64,000 nt of DNA from positions 381,727 through 445,726 of the forward strand of contig JAESIW010000118.1 of assembly GCA_016802295.1 (NCBI GenBank). The letters run 5' to 3'. Made by a program: the position numbers and the translations under genes. The notes under the pieces are model-generated. The model searched no databases. It was not told the DNA's origin and was given only the letters and a program-made list of their open reading frames with translations. The DNA is from Brachionus rotundiformis (lineage: Eukaryota; Rotifera; Eurotatoria; Ploima; Brachionidae). Below are positions 23,301 through 34,264 of this stretch, one piece after another (the stretch's first letter is position 1; each line of letters starts with the position of its first letter).

Positions 23301-26125
23301 GCATAGATATTGAATGTTTTTGTTTAGCTGTGAATCTGATAGACGATGGATTTCAGCAAATTCCTCATGTGTTCTAAAGGCTGGCTACAAAGGATCCTGT
23401 CCTTTGGGTCAAGACTATGAATGCCAAGACTACAATGGTTTGATTTGTAATACACATAACAACACGTGTTTATGCCCTGTTACCAGATACTGGAATACCA
23501 CCGACAGCATTTGCAGTTGGAAAATTTTTTCTTTTAAACTTATCTAATATTAATATTTAGAGGATAAACTACCGATTCATTCGACATGTACTTTTCCTGC
23601 TGCCACTGACCAAGAACAGTGCCAAGATTATGCTTGGCTCTACTGTAATTCTGCTACATTCGGAACTTGTCAGTAAGTATAAGTATGCTTTAGTTTAAAA
23701 ATTTATTCATTAAATTTTCAAGATGTCCTTCGGATAGATACTATAGCACAACTTACATGGCTTGCTGTAAGTTTTTTTATTAAAATTATTTTTGCATATA
23801 ATAATTTAAATCCGATTGTCTCATAATCTCATAAAACTTGACATAATAGAAAAACAAAATTATTTTAAAGCTTAATGGACAACATTGAAAACTTGAATTA
23901 AAATAATTTTTTTTACAGCCCTGCTACGTCATAATGATTTCACATAAAACTAAGTAAACTAACTATAATTTAGGTTATAAAGTAATTAAGTTAAAATACG
24001 CATTTTTACGCAAAGATAGTTTTGTAAATTTACGTTTATTAACGCAATTTTACGATAATTACAGCGATAGATGTCAAAAGGATCAAAAAAACTGCTGCTT
24101 TCTAATTTATTTAGCAATTTTTCTAAAAATAAACTTTTCTTTAATTTCTTATAATTTTTTAGTACTTTTTTGAATAAAAAAGCTGAAAATTTGAAAAATT
24201 TCTTAAAAAATATGATAAACAGCAGCTTTTTTGATCCTTTTTGAATTTACTCTAAAATGGGTAAATTTACGTAATATTCTCGTAATTATTGCAAAATTGC
24301 GTTAATAAACGTAAATTTATAAAACTATCTTTACGTAAAAAATGCGTATTTTAACTTTATTTTACTTGATTACCTACATTTTATTTAATTTACGTAATTT
24401 CACGTAAAATCATCATGACGTAGCAATGCTTTATATAATAAGAATTTTTTATTTATTTAAATTTGAAAATAGTAGTAGAAGTAATTATAACTGCAACTTG
24501 GAGCTAACCAAGCAAAGGTCTAATGAGCTATAGATTCTTGTGTATCTTCATCCAAACGTCAATCTTAGCTTTAAAGCTGTTAAGACTAGTTGCACTCTCA
24601 ATTTCCTCTGGCAACCTATTCCATCAATAGCATCAACAACTCTGTTTTTAAAATAATTAAATCGTTGACAACAATTCCTTACTCTTTCTCGCACTAATTT
24701 TATGGAGTTTCTTCTTAGATTATACCTGATACCTTTTACCATCAGGCCTTATGCTTAAGCTTTAGTTTAGACTTTTTCTGAATAATCTGCATATTGTTCA
24801 CTAGTTTGAAGATTTGAATTCGATATCCTTCTTTTTTTTAAAGTTGGTAAATTCAGTCCAGATAGGCGTTGTGGATACTCCAAATCTTTTTCGATCTCAT
24901 CTCCATGTTTTTCCATGAGCTAATGACTTATACCAAATAAGGTCTGACAAGTAAACAATATAGTAATCTTACTATTTATACTGTTGGGAATTTGAAAGAT
25001 CTGCGGATCATCCCCGATATACGGTTTGCTCTCGCTTTGGATATAAATACCCAAGTCTCTTCTACCCTCAAAGATGATGTGATCCAAATAAAGTTTAAAA
25101 TGAAACTCAATTTGACCTTTTAGTGCAGTAAATTAAAGCTTTGAAAGTTTATCCACAGAATAAGGAAAAATTTTTCTAATATTTAAAATATTTGAAAATG
25201 TCTTTATATTTTTTTCATAAAATTATTTTTGTTTAATTTAAAAATTAGCCTTTTGTGTTGAAAATCTAAAGACTGATTTTTTTACCAATTAAAACCTCTA
25301 TATTGATAATTTTTATGATTTATGTTATAAAAGTGCCCAGAGCTAGTCACGACCAGGATTGTAGCGGTGAAGTTGAGTGTATGCCTTCTAGCCGTAAGAA
25401 TTAAAAAAATCTATTTCCTCTTAAATTTTAAATATCCTAAATCTAGCTCGAGAATTGGTGTGCTCGGCAGCTGCTGGCTACACATGTCAATGTGAAAATT
25501 ATCGAAACATAGATACTCCCTAGTAATAGCTTATCTAATTTTATCTGAAAATTTTATCATTAAAAATTTAGCTACTGGTCCTACACAGAAAAAAATTGTA
25601 GAGCTTGTCCTTCTGGTTATTTAAGTGGTTATGGATACAATATACAAAACAGTGATAATTCAATCACTTCACGATGTTACAGGGTTGAATATTCCTCTAC
25701 AGAAAATTATGATGCTGCACTGGCATCATGCTCAGCTAATAATGCACATTTGATGAATATTAGAAATTCGATGGAAATGGGTGTTGCTGCATATTGGTCA
25801 TCTGGAACCAGAAGCTTTTGGGTAAATGAGTGCAATGTTGTCTTAAAATTTAAATTCTTTTTTTCAAAAGGTGGGTGCAAAATCAGCTGGTTCAAATGTT
25901 TTTACTTGGCAAAATTGGCTAAGCACAACTGTTGATGCAGATTTGTGGTGTCGAGGTAATTTTGAAAATTTTAAGATTTATAGTTAATAAATTCATTAAA
26001 AAATAGCGGAACCAGATTCAGGTGCTACTGGTCTAGGTGCATATATTCATGGAGATCGAGGAGATTGTTTGGATGAGGCGGCTACTACGACAAGTTTATA
26101 TTTCATATGTGAATATGGAGCATAA
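20371..26125 (+). CDS. Type II membrane protein with ~14 cysteine-rich modules and a C-type lectin domain
   Basis: A 23-exon model closes exactly (2652 nt, 883 residues). Exons: 20371-20469, 20521-20674, 20727-20849, 20902-21051, 21233-21751, 22139-22232, 22280-22317, 22371-22467, 22518-22555, 22606-22693, 22747-22768, 22816-22831, 22882-22987, 23043-23083, 23137-23269, 23328-23515, 23561-23672, 23723-23766, 25334-25393, 25447-25522, 25572-25821, 25871-25955, 26007-26125. There is no signal peptide. A cytoplasmic N-terminus is followed by one membrane span (about residues 57-80, including LIALLLLVAIGYGIGLGI). Then come about 14 modules of pattern C-x4-8-C-x2-D-x-G-L-x-C..C-x-C-P..YYW-D..C. 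Residues from about 767 to the end are a C-type lectin-like domain: CYRVEY, SCSANNAHL, WVGAKS, AEPDSG, DCLDE, FICEYG. Introns between modules are phase 1. A 22-bp and a 16-bp exon lie side by side. A surface receptor for glycans or food/mates/microbes is a reasonable guess, not shown. Confidence 0.85.
23921..24426. mobile_element. Foldback element inside an intron of the lectin-receptor gene
   Basis: Ends are inverted copies: GCTACGTCATAATGAT at about 23923 and its relative ending ATCATCATGACGTAGC at 24424. Pairing runs through arms of about 200 bp (shared AATACGCATTTTTACG, AAACTGCTGCTT and AAAAGGATCAAAAAA words in inverted order). It is non-coding and sits in intron 23767-25333. Copy-number and target duplication are not assessable here. 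Confidence 0.75.
24480..25100 (-). mobile_element. Decayed LINE 3' ORF2 fragment
   Basis: Reading the minus strand through frameshifts gives the C-terminal signature of a non-LTR retrotransposon ORF2: YPQRLSGLNLPTLKKRRISN, then NYFKNRVVDA, then WNRLPEEIESATSLNSFKAK. Several stops and at least one frameshift break it. It lies in the long intron 23767-25333, antisense to the lectin-receptor gene, just downstream of the foldback element. No reverse-transcriptase core remains. Confidence 0.75.
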
Positions 26126-26165
26126 AAACAAGAATACAATTTTTTTTCAAATCTTTATTGAATGA

Positions 26166-26171
26166 AATAAA
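26166..26171 (+). terminator. Polyadenylation signal of the lectin-receptor gene
   Basis: AATAAA 41 bp after the TAA stop codon, followed by AT-rich DNA. Position fits a short 3' UTR. Confidence 0.55.
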
Positions 26172-27061
26172 ACTTTAAATTTTAATCATTTAAATCTTTA
26201 TTAAAAATAAAAGTTGAAATTCTAAACTTTTTAATGTGTAAGCCTTATCTTTTTTCCTTTTGGTATTCACATCTAAAGTAGTGGACATAAAAACATTTCC
26301 TTCGCTGAATTGGATATAAAATGTTTTATTGAATAAGTGTAACAAATATGATGATAAATAAATTTACAAATTATAACCTTTTACTAATTACAAATTAATT
26401 TACAAATTTTTTAATTATAACCAAAAAGAATTGATAAGTTCACTTAAAATTGCCCAGTACAGGACATTAAATGGCCCAATAACTTTTGATTTGCCAAAAT
26501 TGACCTTAATCATTCTTTAAAGTGGGAACTCTCTCAAAATAAAAATATGTAACTTCTTTCGACCGCCCCATTTTCCAGCAGTAATGGGACGGTTTCAGTA
26601 TTATGAGGAGTATTGAGGCATCTTCTTTTGTCAAATATATGACTGAAGCTCTCTTAGCAAGTGACCAGAAAGGCCAGTACCTCCAAAGAATCAGAGGGTA
26701 TATCAATTGTTATTTTTCTTTGTCAATAGTCTTTATTCACCCTTTATTCTTATTCCCCCCAATAAACCAGCTGGTCATCTTTATTATACAACCAGGTGGT
26801 CATCGGCACTAGAAAAAGGATTATTAATATAAAGTTGCCCGAGCATCGTTCGACAGTTTTCATTCTTTTCATTTTAATAATCTCGTGGTTAGTCACCGGT
26901 CAGCCAAAATATTTTAATAAGTTCAAAACAAGTCGTTATTTTAAAATGTAAATTAAATTAAATAAAATATTTTTATTTTTAATTTTTTGATAAGAGAAAA
27001 ATCTAAAATTTTTATGTAATAAAATTATTTTTAACAAATCAAGTTGTTAAAATTTGCAATA
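26172..27061. other. Intergenic, no gene seen
   Basis: AT-rich spacer. A somewhat more complex stretch at 26450-26900 (with short frames on both strands) shows no recognisable domain and may be degraded repeat DNA. Confidence 0.4.
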
Positions 27062-27221
27062 CAGTCGAGTCTTGTTATAACGATGCTGATTAATACGATA
27101 TTCGCTTTAAAACGAAAATTTTTTTTCATAATTTACATTTCCCAATATAATAATCTTTTAGCATGCTAATAAGATGTTCATTTTTTCGGCCCAACCACAT
27201 CGGATTATCCAGACTCGATTG
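27062..27221. mobile_element. Pogo/Tigger-type MITE (160 bp) with TA target duplication
   Basis: Terminal inverted repeats CAGTCGAGTCTTGTTATAAC at the left and, inverted at the right, CAATCGAGTCTGGATAATCC. Both are followed internally by GATG. The element is flanked on both sides by TA. The CAGTCGAGTCT..TATAACG wording is the usual terminus of Tigger/pogo-family DNA transposons. No transposase is present, so it would be non-autonomous. Confidence 0.85.
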
Positions 27222-27489
27222 TAGTTTCGTTTGGTGAATCGCTGAAGCCAAATAAAAAAATTAATTTAGAAGTATACACTTTAACTTTTTAAAGACTTTT
27301 TTCATGAGGTCATAGATTTCTTCCATTCATACCAGTAATCTGTTTTGTATTATTTTTAAAAATACTGATTTTTTATTTAATTATATGATAATGATGAATG
27401 ATAATCAAAAAAAATTGCTTAAAAATGGAATCAAGTACTTGACAAGCTTCTTAAAAAGATACCTTTAAAAATTGGCAAATAGAAGGTAA

Positions 27490-28440
27490 AATGAATTTTT
27501 GATGCATTGACATAATGGCTCTGATTTTGTCATTCTGTAAAGGTCAGCATTCGACAGTGTCTCAGGCCAGTGTATCCCGAGAATCCTCCGCAGGCTTCAA
27601 GTGTGGAAGGTGTTAAGGCTTTTTCTGTCAGATTCACTCATCCCCCAACATTCACTTCCGCTCATCAATGTTGCTTTTAATACACTGTTGTATAGTTTAA
27701 GTTTTGTTTTCAGACACTCTTTGCTTTAGCAAGTCTATTCTTAATGTCTCTGTGTGTTCCCAACGTTGTATTGATAGTGCTACCTAGGTATGTGAATTCA
27801 TTTACGCACTCGATTTGTGTACCATCGATGGTGATCGGGGTATCTAGTTTGGTGTTTATGCACATTACTTTCGTTTTGGCTTCATTAATTTCGAGTCCGG
27901 TTGGTTTAGCGTTGTTCGCCAAGTCTTGCGTCTCCATATGCATATTTGCTTCTGTACTAGATATTCCGCAAAGTATAAGTCTTCAAGTTTTGCAGTTAAT
28001 CCCCATTGAATACCTCTCGCACTAACAATTGTTTTCTTCATGACATAGTCAATCAATATTAGGAATAGTGTCGGAGAGAGAACGCATCCTTGCCTGACTC
28101 TTGTGCACACTTTGAAACTCTCAGATTTTCCTCTTTCCAGAATCACCCTACACTCGAAATTCTCGTAGAAGAGTTTTATCAAGTTAACTATCTTCTGTGG
28201 TAGGCCATATGATCTTAATATAGTCCACAAGGTTTCTCTGTGTATGCTATCAAAGGCTTTCTTGAAGTCAATGAAGTTTAGATACAGGGCGCTATTCCTA
28301 AGTGTAAATATCTGGTATATGCATCCTCTCCCTCGCCTAAAACCTGCTTGTTCTTGACTAGTCTTCTGGTATGATTTCTTGTCGCCATATCTTGTTGAAG
28401 AGGTCATGCAATAGTAGTTGTTCTAAAAAATTGTCCAAAT
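27490..28440 (-). pseudogene. Decayed LINE reverse transcriptase
   Basis: The minus strand encodes reverse-transcriptase segments in order: LHDLFNKIWRQEIIP, AGFRRGRGC.QIFTLR, LNFIDFKKAFDSIHRETLW, VRQGCVLSPTLFLILI, then a broken YADD region (reads YFAEY), EINEAKTKVMCI, EFTYLGSTI, and RILGIHWPETLS near 27560. These are fingers/palm and thumb motifs of a non-LTR retrotransposon. The catalytic aspartates are lost and several frameshifts and small deletions break the frame. It is therefore inactive. The clade is not assigned. Confidence 0.85.
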
Positions 28441-30391
28441 TGTCCTTTTTTCTTCCCTGCCTCTTCTTCTTCCTTAACTTTCTCATTATCTTTTCCTTCC
28501 TAATATATTTTTGTGAAGGAAAAGGAAGATGAGAGAAATAAAAGCATACAAGTTAGTTTTAAATTGTTCAGTAGTATCTTGTCCAAAATATGATCAATTA
28601 TATTTTTTTTGTGATCAATATTTATGGTCAAAGTCTTTATTATTGTTTTTAACTCACTCGTTAAGTGATCAAAGTTATTGTTTTCTGAATTAATCAATAA
28701 ATTTATCTTATCTAAAAGTAAAAAAGACTGTTAAAATCTCAAAACTATATTGGTTGTTTTAGCTATATGAAGTTTGGATCCTTGATCATTTTTCATCATA
28801 GCATTCCATATCGGACATGGGACAAGATTTGCATGTTTGCTAAAAGCCAACGCTCCATGTCTCTCTATTTTATTTTTCTTTCCTGAAAATCTTATTGATT
28901 GTTGAGCTTGGAAATTTATTTTATTTTTTTATTATCACTTATTATTATTAATTTTTTGTGATGAAGAATAAAACCTTGGTGATCATCGATTTGTTGGTCA
29001 GTCTTGTTCATCTAAACTGCATCATTAATGATCACATTTTGGACAGGCCCCTATTCCAAATATTAACCACTCTTTTCGATACTGCTGAGAATCAATTGTG
29101 ATAAATCATTACTGTTTTCAGACTTTGGGTATTTAAAAAATACTATTAAGCACTAATGAATTAATAACTTTTAAAAATAAATTTTAATTCATTACAAAAC
29201 TAATTAATATTGAGAAAAAATCTTGAAAATAAACCAACAAGTTTCTATCATGTCACATAGAAGTTCATTTAAATTAATTAATTTCTATTTTCTCTTTAAA
29301 CTTTTCTAAAATAAATTGAGAAAACAGATATTTTTGATTGGAAAAATTTTAAATTTAGAAAGTTCAAAAATTGTTACGATATATTTAAAAAATTCTACCT
29401 ATCTAATAGATATTTCAGAAACACTTAATTAAACATATTTTAAGAGAAATACTAATCAGATTGTGTCTAAAATAAATATGATAATTTTAAATTAATAGTA
29501 AAATATTTAATCAAACCAAAAAAATTAATTTAATAATGAAAAATTTTATTTTTTTGCTACCTAAGAGTAAAAATTACTTAAATATAGTGTATTTTTATGT
29601 ATATATTTTTTCAAGCAAATAAAACAAATATCAAAAAATTGTTTCAAGCAGACAATTAACCAATTCGGCTTATTATTTTAGCAAGAGGTGGGACAAAGCT
29701 AACTCTAAAAAATATTTTTTAATTTTTGAAAGTAATTTTACTTGATGTGTTGACAAACAGAATGATTAAGAGCTAGTATTACCTTATCAATAAAATAAAA
29801 AATCATGTCCCTTGTTTTAAGGTTTGAACAAGCTCGATCACAGAAAAAATAAAAAAGTATTCTTTTGGTCAAGTGGGTCAGATAATTAATTTAATTTACA
29901 ACAATTTAAAAAAAATTTATACAAGTGCTAATATATTTAATTAGAAAATTTTTTTTAATATATTGAATTAATGGCTGCTTTTTTAGTTTCTGTTTATACC
30001 TAGAACTAGTAGACAAAACAAGAATAAACAAATTTAAAACAATTCATGCTGCTTTTAACCAATTTGTTCAGGTAAACTTAATTTGGCAAATAAATTAAAA
30101 CTATTTTTCTTGTTCAAATGAGACACCTGAAAACAAATTTATTGAGTTTTATTTTTATACAGATTTCAAATAAATGTTTATTTAAGTATTTTATTTGTTT
30201 CTAAACACTTTCACAGCAGCAAGAAATAGCATTTAGTTTTAAATAATTAACAAAATCAATAAAATCTTAAGAAAATTACATAACCATAGAAACAGTAGTC
30301 ACAAGCTGAGGGCCTTGTCGGAAATACAGACTATACTAATCACTTGACTTGTCATTTTTAACTTTTGAATTTTCAGCTAACCGAGAACAAG
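28441..30391. other. Intergenic, no gene seen
   Basis: AT-rich spacer between the LINE remnant and the next gene. A small imperfect hairpin lies at about 28480-28537 (CTTTTCCTTC / GAAGGAAAAG). Only short frames with no recognisable content occur. Confidence 0.45.
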
Positions 30392-31593
30392 ATGGATCTG
30401 GATCTAGATCGGTCAAGAGATGGTGAGGACAAGGAAAACATCCATGAGCATTGGACCGGCTTGGCCGAGTCGCTTAAGAACGACAGTGACAAACTTAGCG
30501 TAAATTCTCTTAAGAATAACGAAAGCTTAAAAGAACAGCTCTCTAGTCAAATGGAAACCTTCTACAACACCAACCGGACAAAATTTTTGAACCAGGTCAC
30601 TGTTGACGATAATTTTGAGTACAAACATGAAGAGTCTTTCAAGGAAATATTCACTTTTTCCCGAAAACAATCAGCCAAATTGGAAAAAAACCTCAACAAA
30701 GGAAGTATTCCAAAGTTAAACAACAAATTTATTCAAAATGGTGACGAGCACTTGGCTAATTTATTAAACAAATATAATATGAAAAATCAAAAAATTAGAA
30801 AAGCCAATTTAGATTCTGATTCGGATGATGATTGTCAACTGATTGATGAAGATAGCGATGTGCCAAAGTTAAGTTTTAATGAACAATTGTCAAAGAGAAT
30901 TGAACAGCATCAGCAAAAAATAAAAATGAGAAGCAATTTAATACAATTGATGTACAGAAAAGCAATTCAGAATCAAACAACTGGCCAAAAGATGGTCGAA
31001 ATGAACTCTTTGGAAAAGTTTAATAACAAAAAAGTGCAACGAGCCAAAACTAGTTTGTATCGGAAGAAAAATTCATTTACCGATACGGAAAGCATTGCTT
31101 ACAGTACTAACATTTATTTGACCAGACCGAAGAGTTCTTTTCGCGAGCCAATTGCTGAAAAGAGTAATTTTGACGTGAGCCGAAATTTAAACAACCAGAA
31201 CCACTCGTTCCGGTTGTCCAAGAATGATCTCAACTCTAACATAGAAGTGTTCAAGCCGTAAGTTAATGGTCAATTTTCGATTAAAGATTTTATTTCTTGT
31301 TTAGGTTGGACTTTGGGGAAAAAATTGGTGCATTACCAAAGCGGGCCAAGACAGCCAAGTCAGTCAAAAAATCTCAAAGCTTCATGATCACTAGTTCGTC
31401 TCCAATTTCAAACAGTACTCTTTTGAATACATCTTTGACCAAAGGTGAAAGTCCTAAGAGTTTACAAAACTATGAATCAATGAACACTAAGCCTAATTTA
31501 GTATCCTTTAATATTCAAGATTTAATTAAAAATTCTAAAATTATGGAAGCGAAGTGTTTGTCAACGTTTTGGATGAATTATGAAAAGATGTAG
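30392..31593 (+). CDS. Low-complexity charged protein with a KEN box, unknown function
   Basis: Exons 30392-31257 and 31305-31593 (47-bp intron, GTAAGT..TTTAG) join in frame to 384 residues. ATG 30392 is the first in-frame ATG after a TTTTCAG (30371-30376) that may be a splice acceptor in the leader. The protein is rich in K, N, S, E, D. It has an acidic patch SDSDDDCQLIDEDSD, a helical stretch around KRIEQHQQKIKMRSNLIQL, and repeated RPKSSFRE/RAKTS type basic-Ser patches that could be phosphorylation sites. DKENI near residue 14 is a KEN-box form, a degradation signal for APC/C, and may hint at cell-cycle control. There is no membrane segment. The family is not recognised. Confidence 0.7.
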
Positions 31594-32240
31594 TAATATT
31601 TTGCTAAAACTTTAAGACAAGGAGAATTCTGTTCTCTTTTTTGTTAATTTATTTATCTTGATTTTTATTTAATTTGGCAAATAAACAAAAATTAATTTTT
31701 TTCTAGCCAAAATCTCTATTCAATAATAATTTTGTAGTTCATTAATTTAAATATAATTCACGATCAAATTATTTTTGATATTAATTTTAGAAATTATAAG
31801 TAGATAACAAAATTTGATTTGATTTTTTCAAAATTATAAATAAATCTTTCTATTCTAAAAAATATTACCAATTAAGGAATTGTAGTTGGTATCAAATCTA
31901 CAATGAAATGATTTTATCCATATTTATTGTGTATTTTGGTCAGAAGTGCAAATTCAGTATCCAAGTTAGCTACAAGATATTTGACACCTAAAATTCTAGC
32001 CTACTTCTCTTATTCTGTAATATTTTTTTGTCTTTTAAAAGTACTAAAAAAAATTAAAATTGAAATCCATTAGATAGAATAAAAAATTTTAAAATTGAAA
32101 AATCTTTTACCATAGTTATAAATTGTACTTTTATATTTAAGTAATTAATTTTAGGATTTTTGTTTGATTAAAAACATAAATTAATGTTAAATAAGGAAAA
32201 GTACTTAACACTAGAAGCACAAAGCATTTCCTGATTTTTT
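31594..32240. other. Intergenic, no gene seen
   Basis: AT-rich spacer between the KEN-box gene and a LINE remnant; nothing recognisable. Confidence 0.5.
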
Positions 32241-32242
32241 AA

Positions 32243-32745
32243 TCCAAACGCCGTTGTGGCATGGTCACCAAATCTAAGGAGAGACATCACCTCCATAGAG
32301 AATGTCCAAAGGAGAGCTACCAAACTGGTCAAACAGTTTAAAAACCTCGACTACAGAGAGAGACTGGTGAAACTAAATCTGACCTCCCTGGAGGACAGGA
32401 GGACGAGAGGTGATCTTATTTAATTCTATAAATGTTACACAGGCACCAACATTGTAAACTGGCACATAGACCCGTCTATTAAAGTCAACGATAGAACAAG
32501 AAGAAGCTCCAACCAGTACAACTTTGTCCGACCAGTCCCAGCCAACAGCCAACTGAGAGAGCACTTTTTCACTTATTGAGTGACTATGCCATGGAACGCC
32601 TTACCCCAAGAGATCGTACAATCCATATCAGTGAACCAATTCAAGAACAGACTAGATAAGTACAGACGAAAGGAGAATCCTACCATGGATGAATTCCTGA
32701 GGCTCGGGAAAATCGATTCAAAGGGAATGGTGATCTAAGGAATAA
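32243..32745 (+). pseudogene. LINE ORF2 C-terminal remnant
   Basis: The plus frame reads NAVVAWSPNLRRDITSIENV, then QRRATKLVKQF, LDYRERLVKLNLTSLEDRR, TRGDLI, a stop, and later PWNALPQEIVQSISV and NQFKNRLDKYR. This is the classic C-terminal tail of CR1/Jockey-like non-LTR retrotransposon ORF2. Two in-frame stops break it, and no reverse-transcriptase core precedes it, so it is a 5'-truncated dead copy. It is GC-richer than its surroundings. Confidence 0.88.
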
Positions 32746-34264
32746 TCAATCTTCAGAGTAATTTAGACAGAACTGGTAGTGACTGTGCTCTGAAAATAAT
32801 GTACAAACCACAGTTACCATAGATGGGATCCTACTGTTTCTCATCTTCACAAGTCTAGCTTGCTAGCTTGTTTTAACTTATATTATTATTATTATAAGTT
32901 TTTTTTCAAATATTTATATTAATCTTACTGTATATTAAAATTTTTTTTTAAATGAAAAGATAAAATCTATTTAATTTATAAACGATTAATTTATTTTAAA
33001 ATATGTCTAAAAGATATGAGGATTTAAAAATTTATAAAATTAGTCACGATGACTCGTTTGGTGCTTCTAGTGTTAAACAGTTTCTATTCCTATATAAATA
33101 ATGTCCAAATAAAGTCCAAAAGACTTTTCGGGTTCTTAAGTTAAGCTTCTAGATCCAAAACTTTTATAATGGTTCTGCTATTGGTACATTTGCTGAATTT
33201 TATTATTGGAAAAACTTGCTATCCAAACCATTGAAATTATCAAAAGGATAATTTTGCAAAAAATTAAAAAGAGTAGGTTGATAATATAATATTATGCATT
33301 TTAATACATCTCTTAAAATTAATATGTCTCTCTGAGCAGCTTTGCCAAGAGTAAACTGATCAGAAAATTTGTTTGTACAAAATCTTATTTATAAATAACT
33401 AATTAAATTTTCTAAAGTAAGAATTAGTCTGATTTTAGTAGCCAGAAAAATAAAAATTTGGAAATGAGTTGGTTAGCTAAATGTGTCAATTTTAATTCTA
33501 AACTTCCTGTTGCTATAAGTGAACATTTTTCTTTTTAGTTATCAATCATATGAACATTCAGATCATACCAGGCCAGAAGAGGTTTATTCGTAAATTACTA
33601 AACCATATAGTCTTTATAATAAAACTTAATCATAATTTGAACTCTTAATTTTTTTAAATTGAGTTAAAAATTTCAGAATAATTTTCATATTTATTTTTGT
33701 TTATTATACTTTATTAACGTGTGAATAAAAGACTAGTTAAGGCATTTTTAGAATTCCTTAGGAGTCTATAATTAAGAATCCAAGTTGTTGTAATTGATTG
33801 ACTTGTCACTGGTTAAAGTACTACTATTTAAATATATAAAAGTTAATTTTCATTTTTGGCTTTGTTTAGGTGATATTTTGTTTCTATAAATATATTGTTA
33901 CTTTACCAAACTTATTAAATCAAAGTACCTATGTCTAGAAGGGCACAAAAGGATGCGCTTTTCTGCACCAAATAATTGTCCGTCAACATACTTTTTTTTT
34001 AATTTTATAAATTACTTGGCATCTAATTTAAACATTCAAATTTTTATTAAATAATTTTTTCGCTTTTGACTAAGCTTAAACATATCAATTTCAGCATTTG
34101 ATTCTTATTTTGCTTTCATAACTATGATTTAAAAAATACAGGTAAAGAACTCAACTTTAAAAACAATTTAAAAATTATAATTAGGTAAAAACATCCTTTT
34201 TTAAAAATAAAAAAAAAACTGTTTCTTAATAATTTACAGTTTATTAATTTAAATATTTAAATTA
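32746..34264. other. Intergenic, no gene seen
   Basis: AT-rich spacer between the LINE remnant and the 3' end of the protease gene; no frame or structure of note apart from a short (TAT)n run near 32881. Confidence 0.5.

Noticed and set aside
28575..29050. Possible MITE with TTGTCCAAAATATGATCA-type inverted ends
   Set aside because: Only about 18 bp match with two mismatches and the interior does not pair; could be chance in AT-rich DNA.
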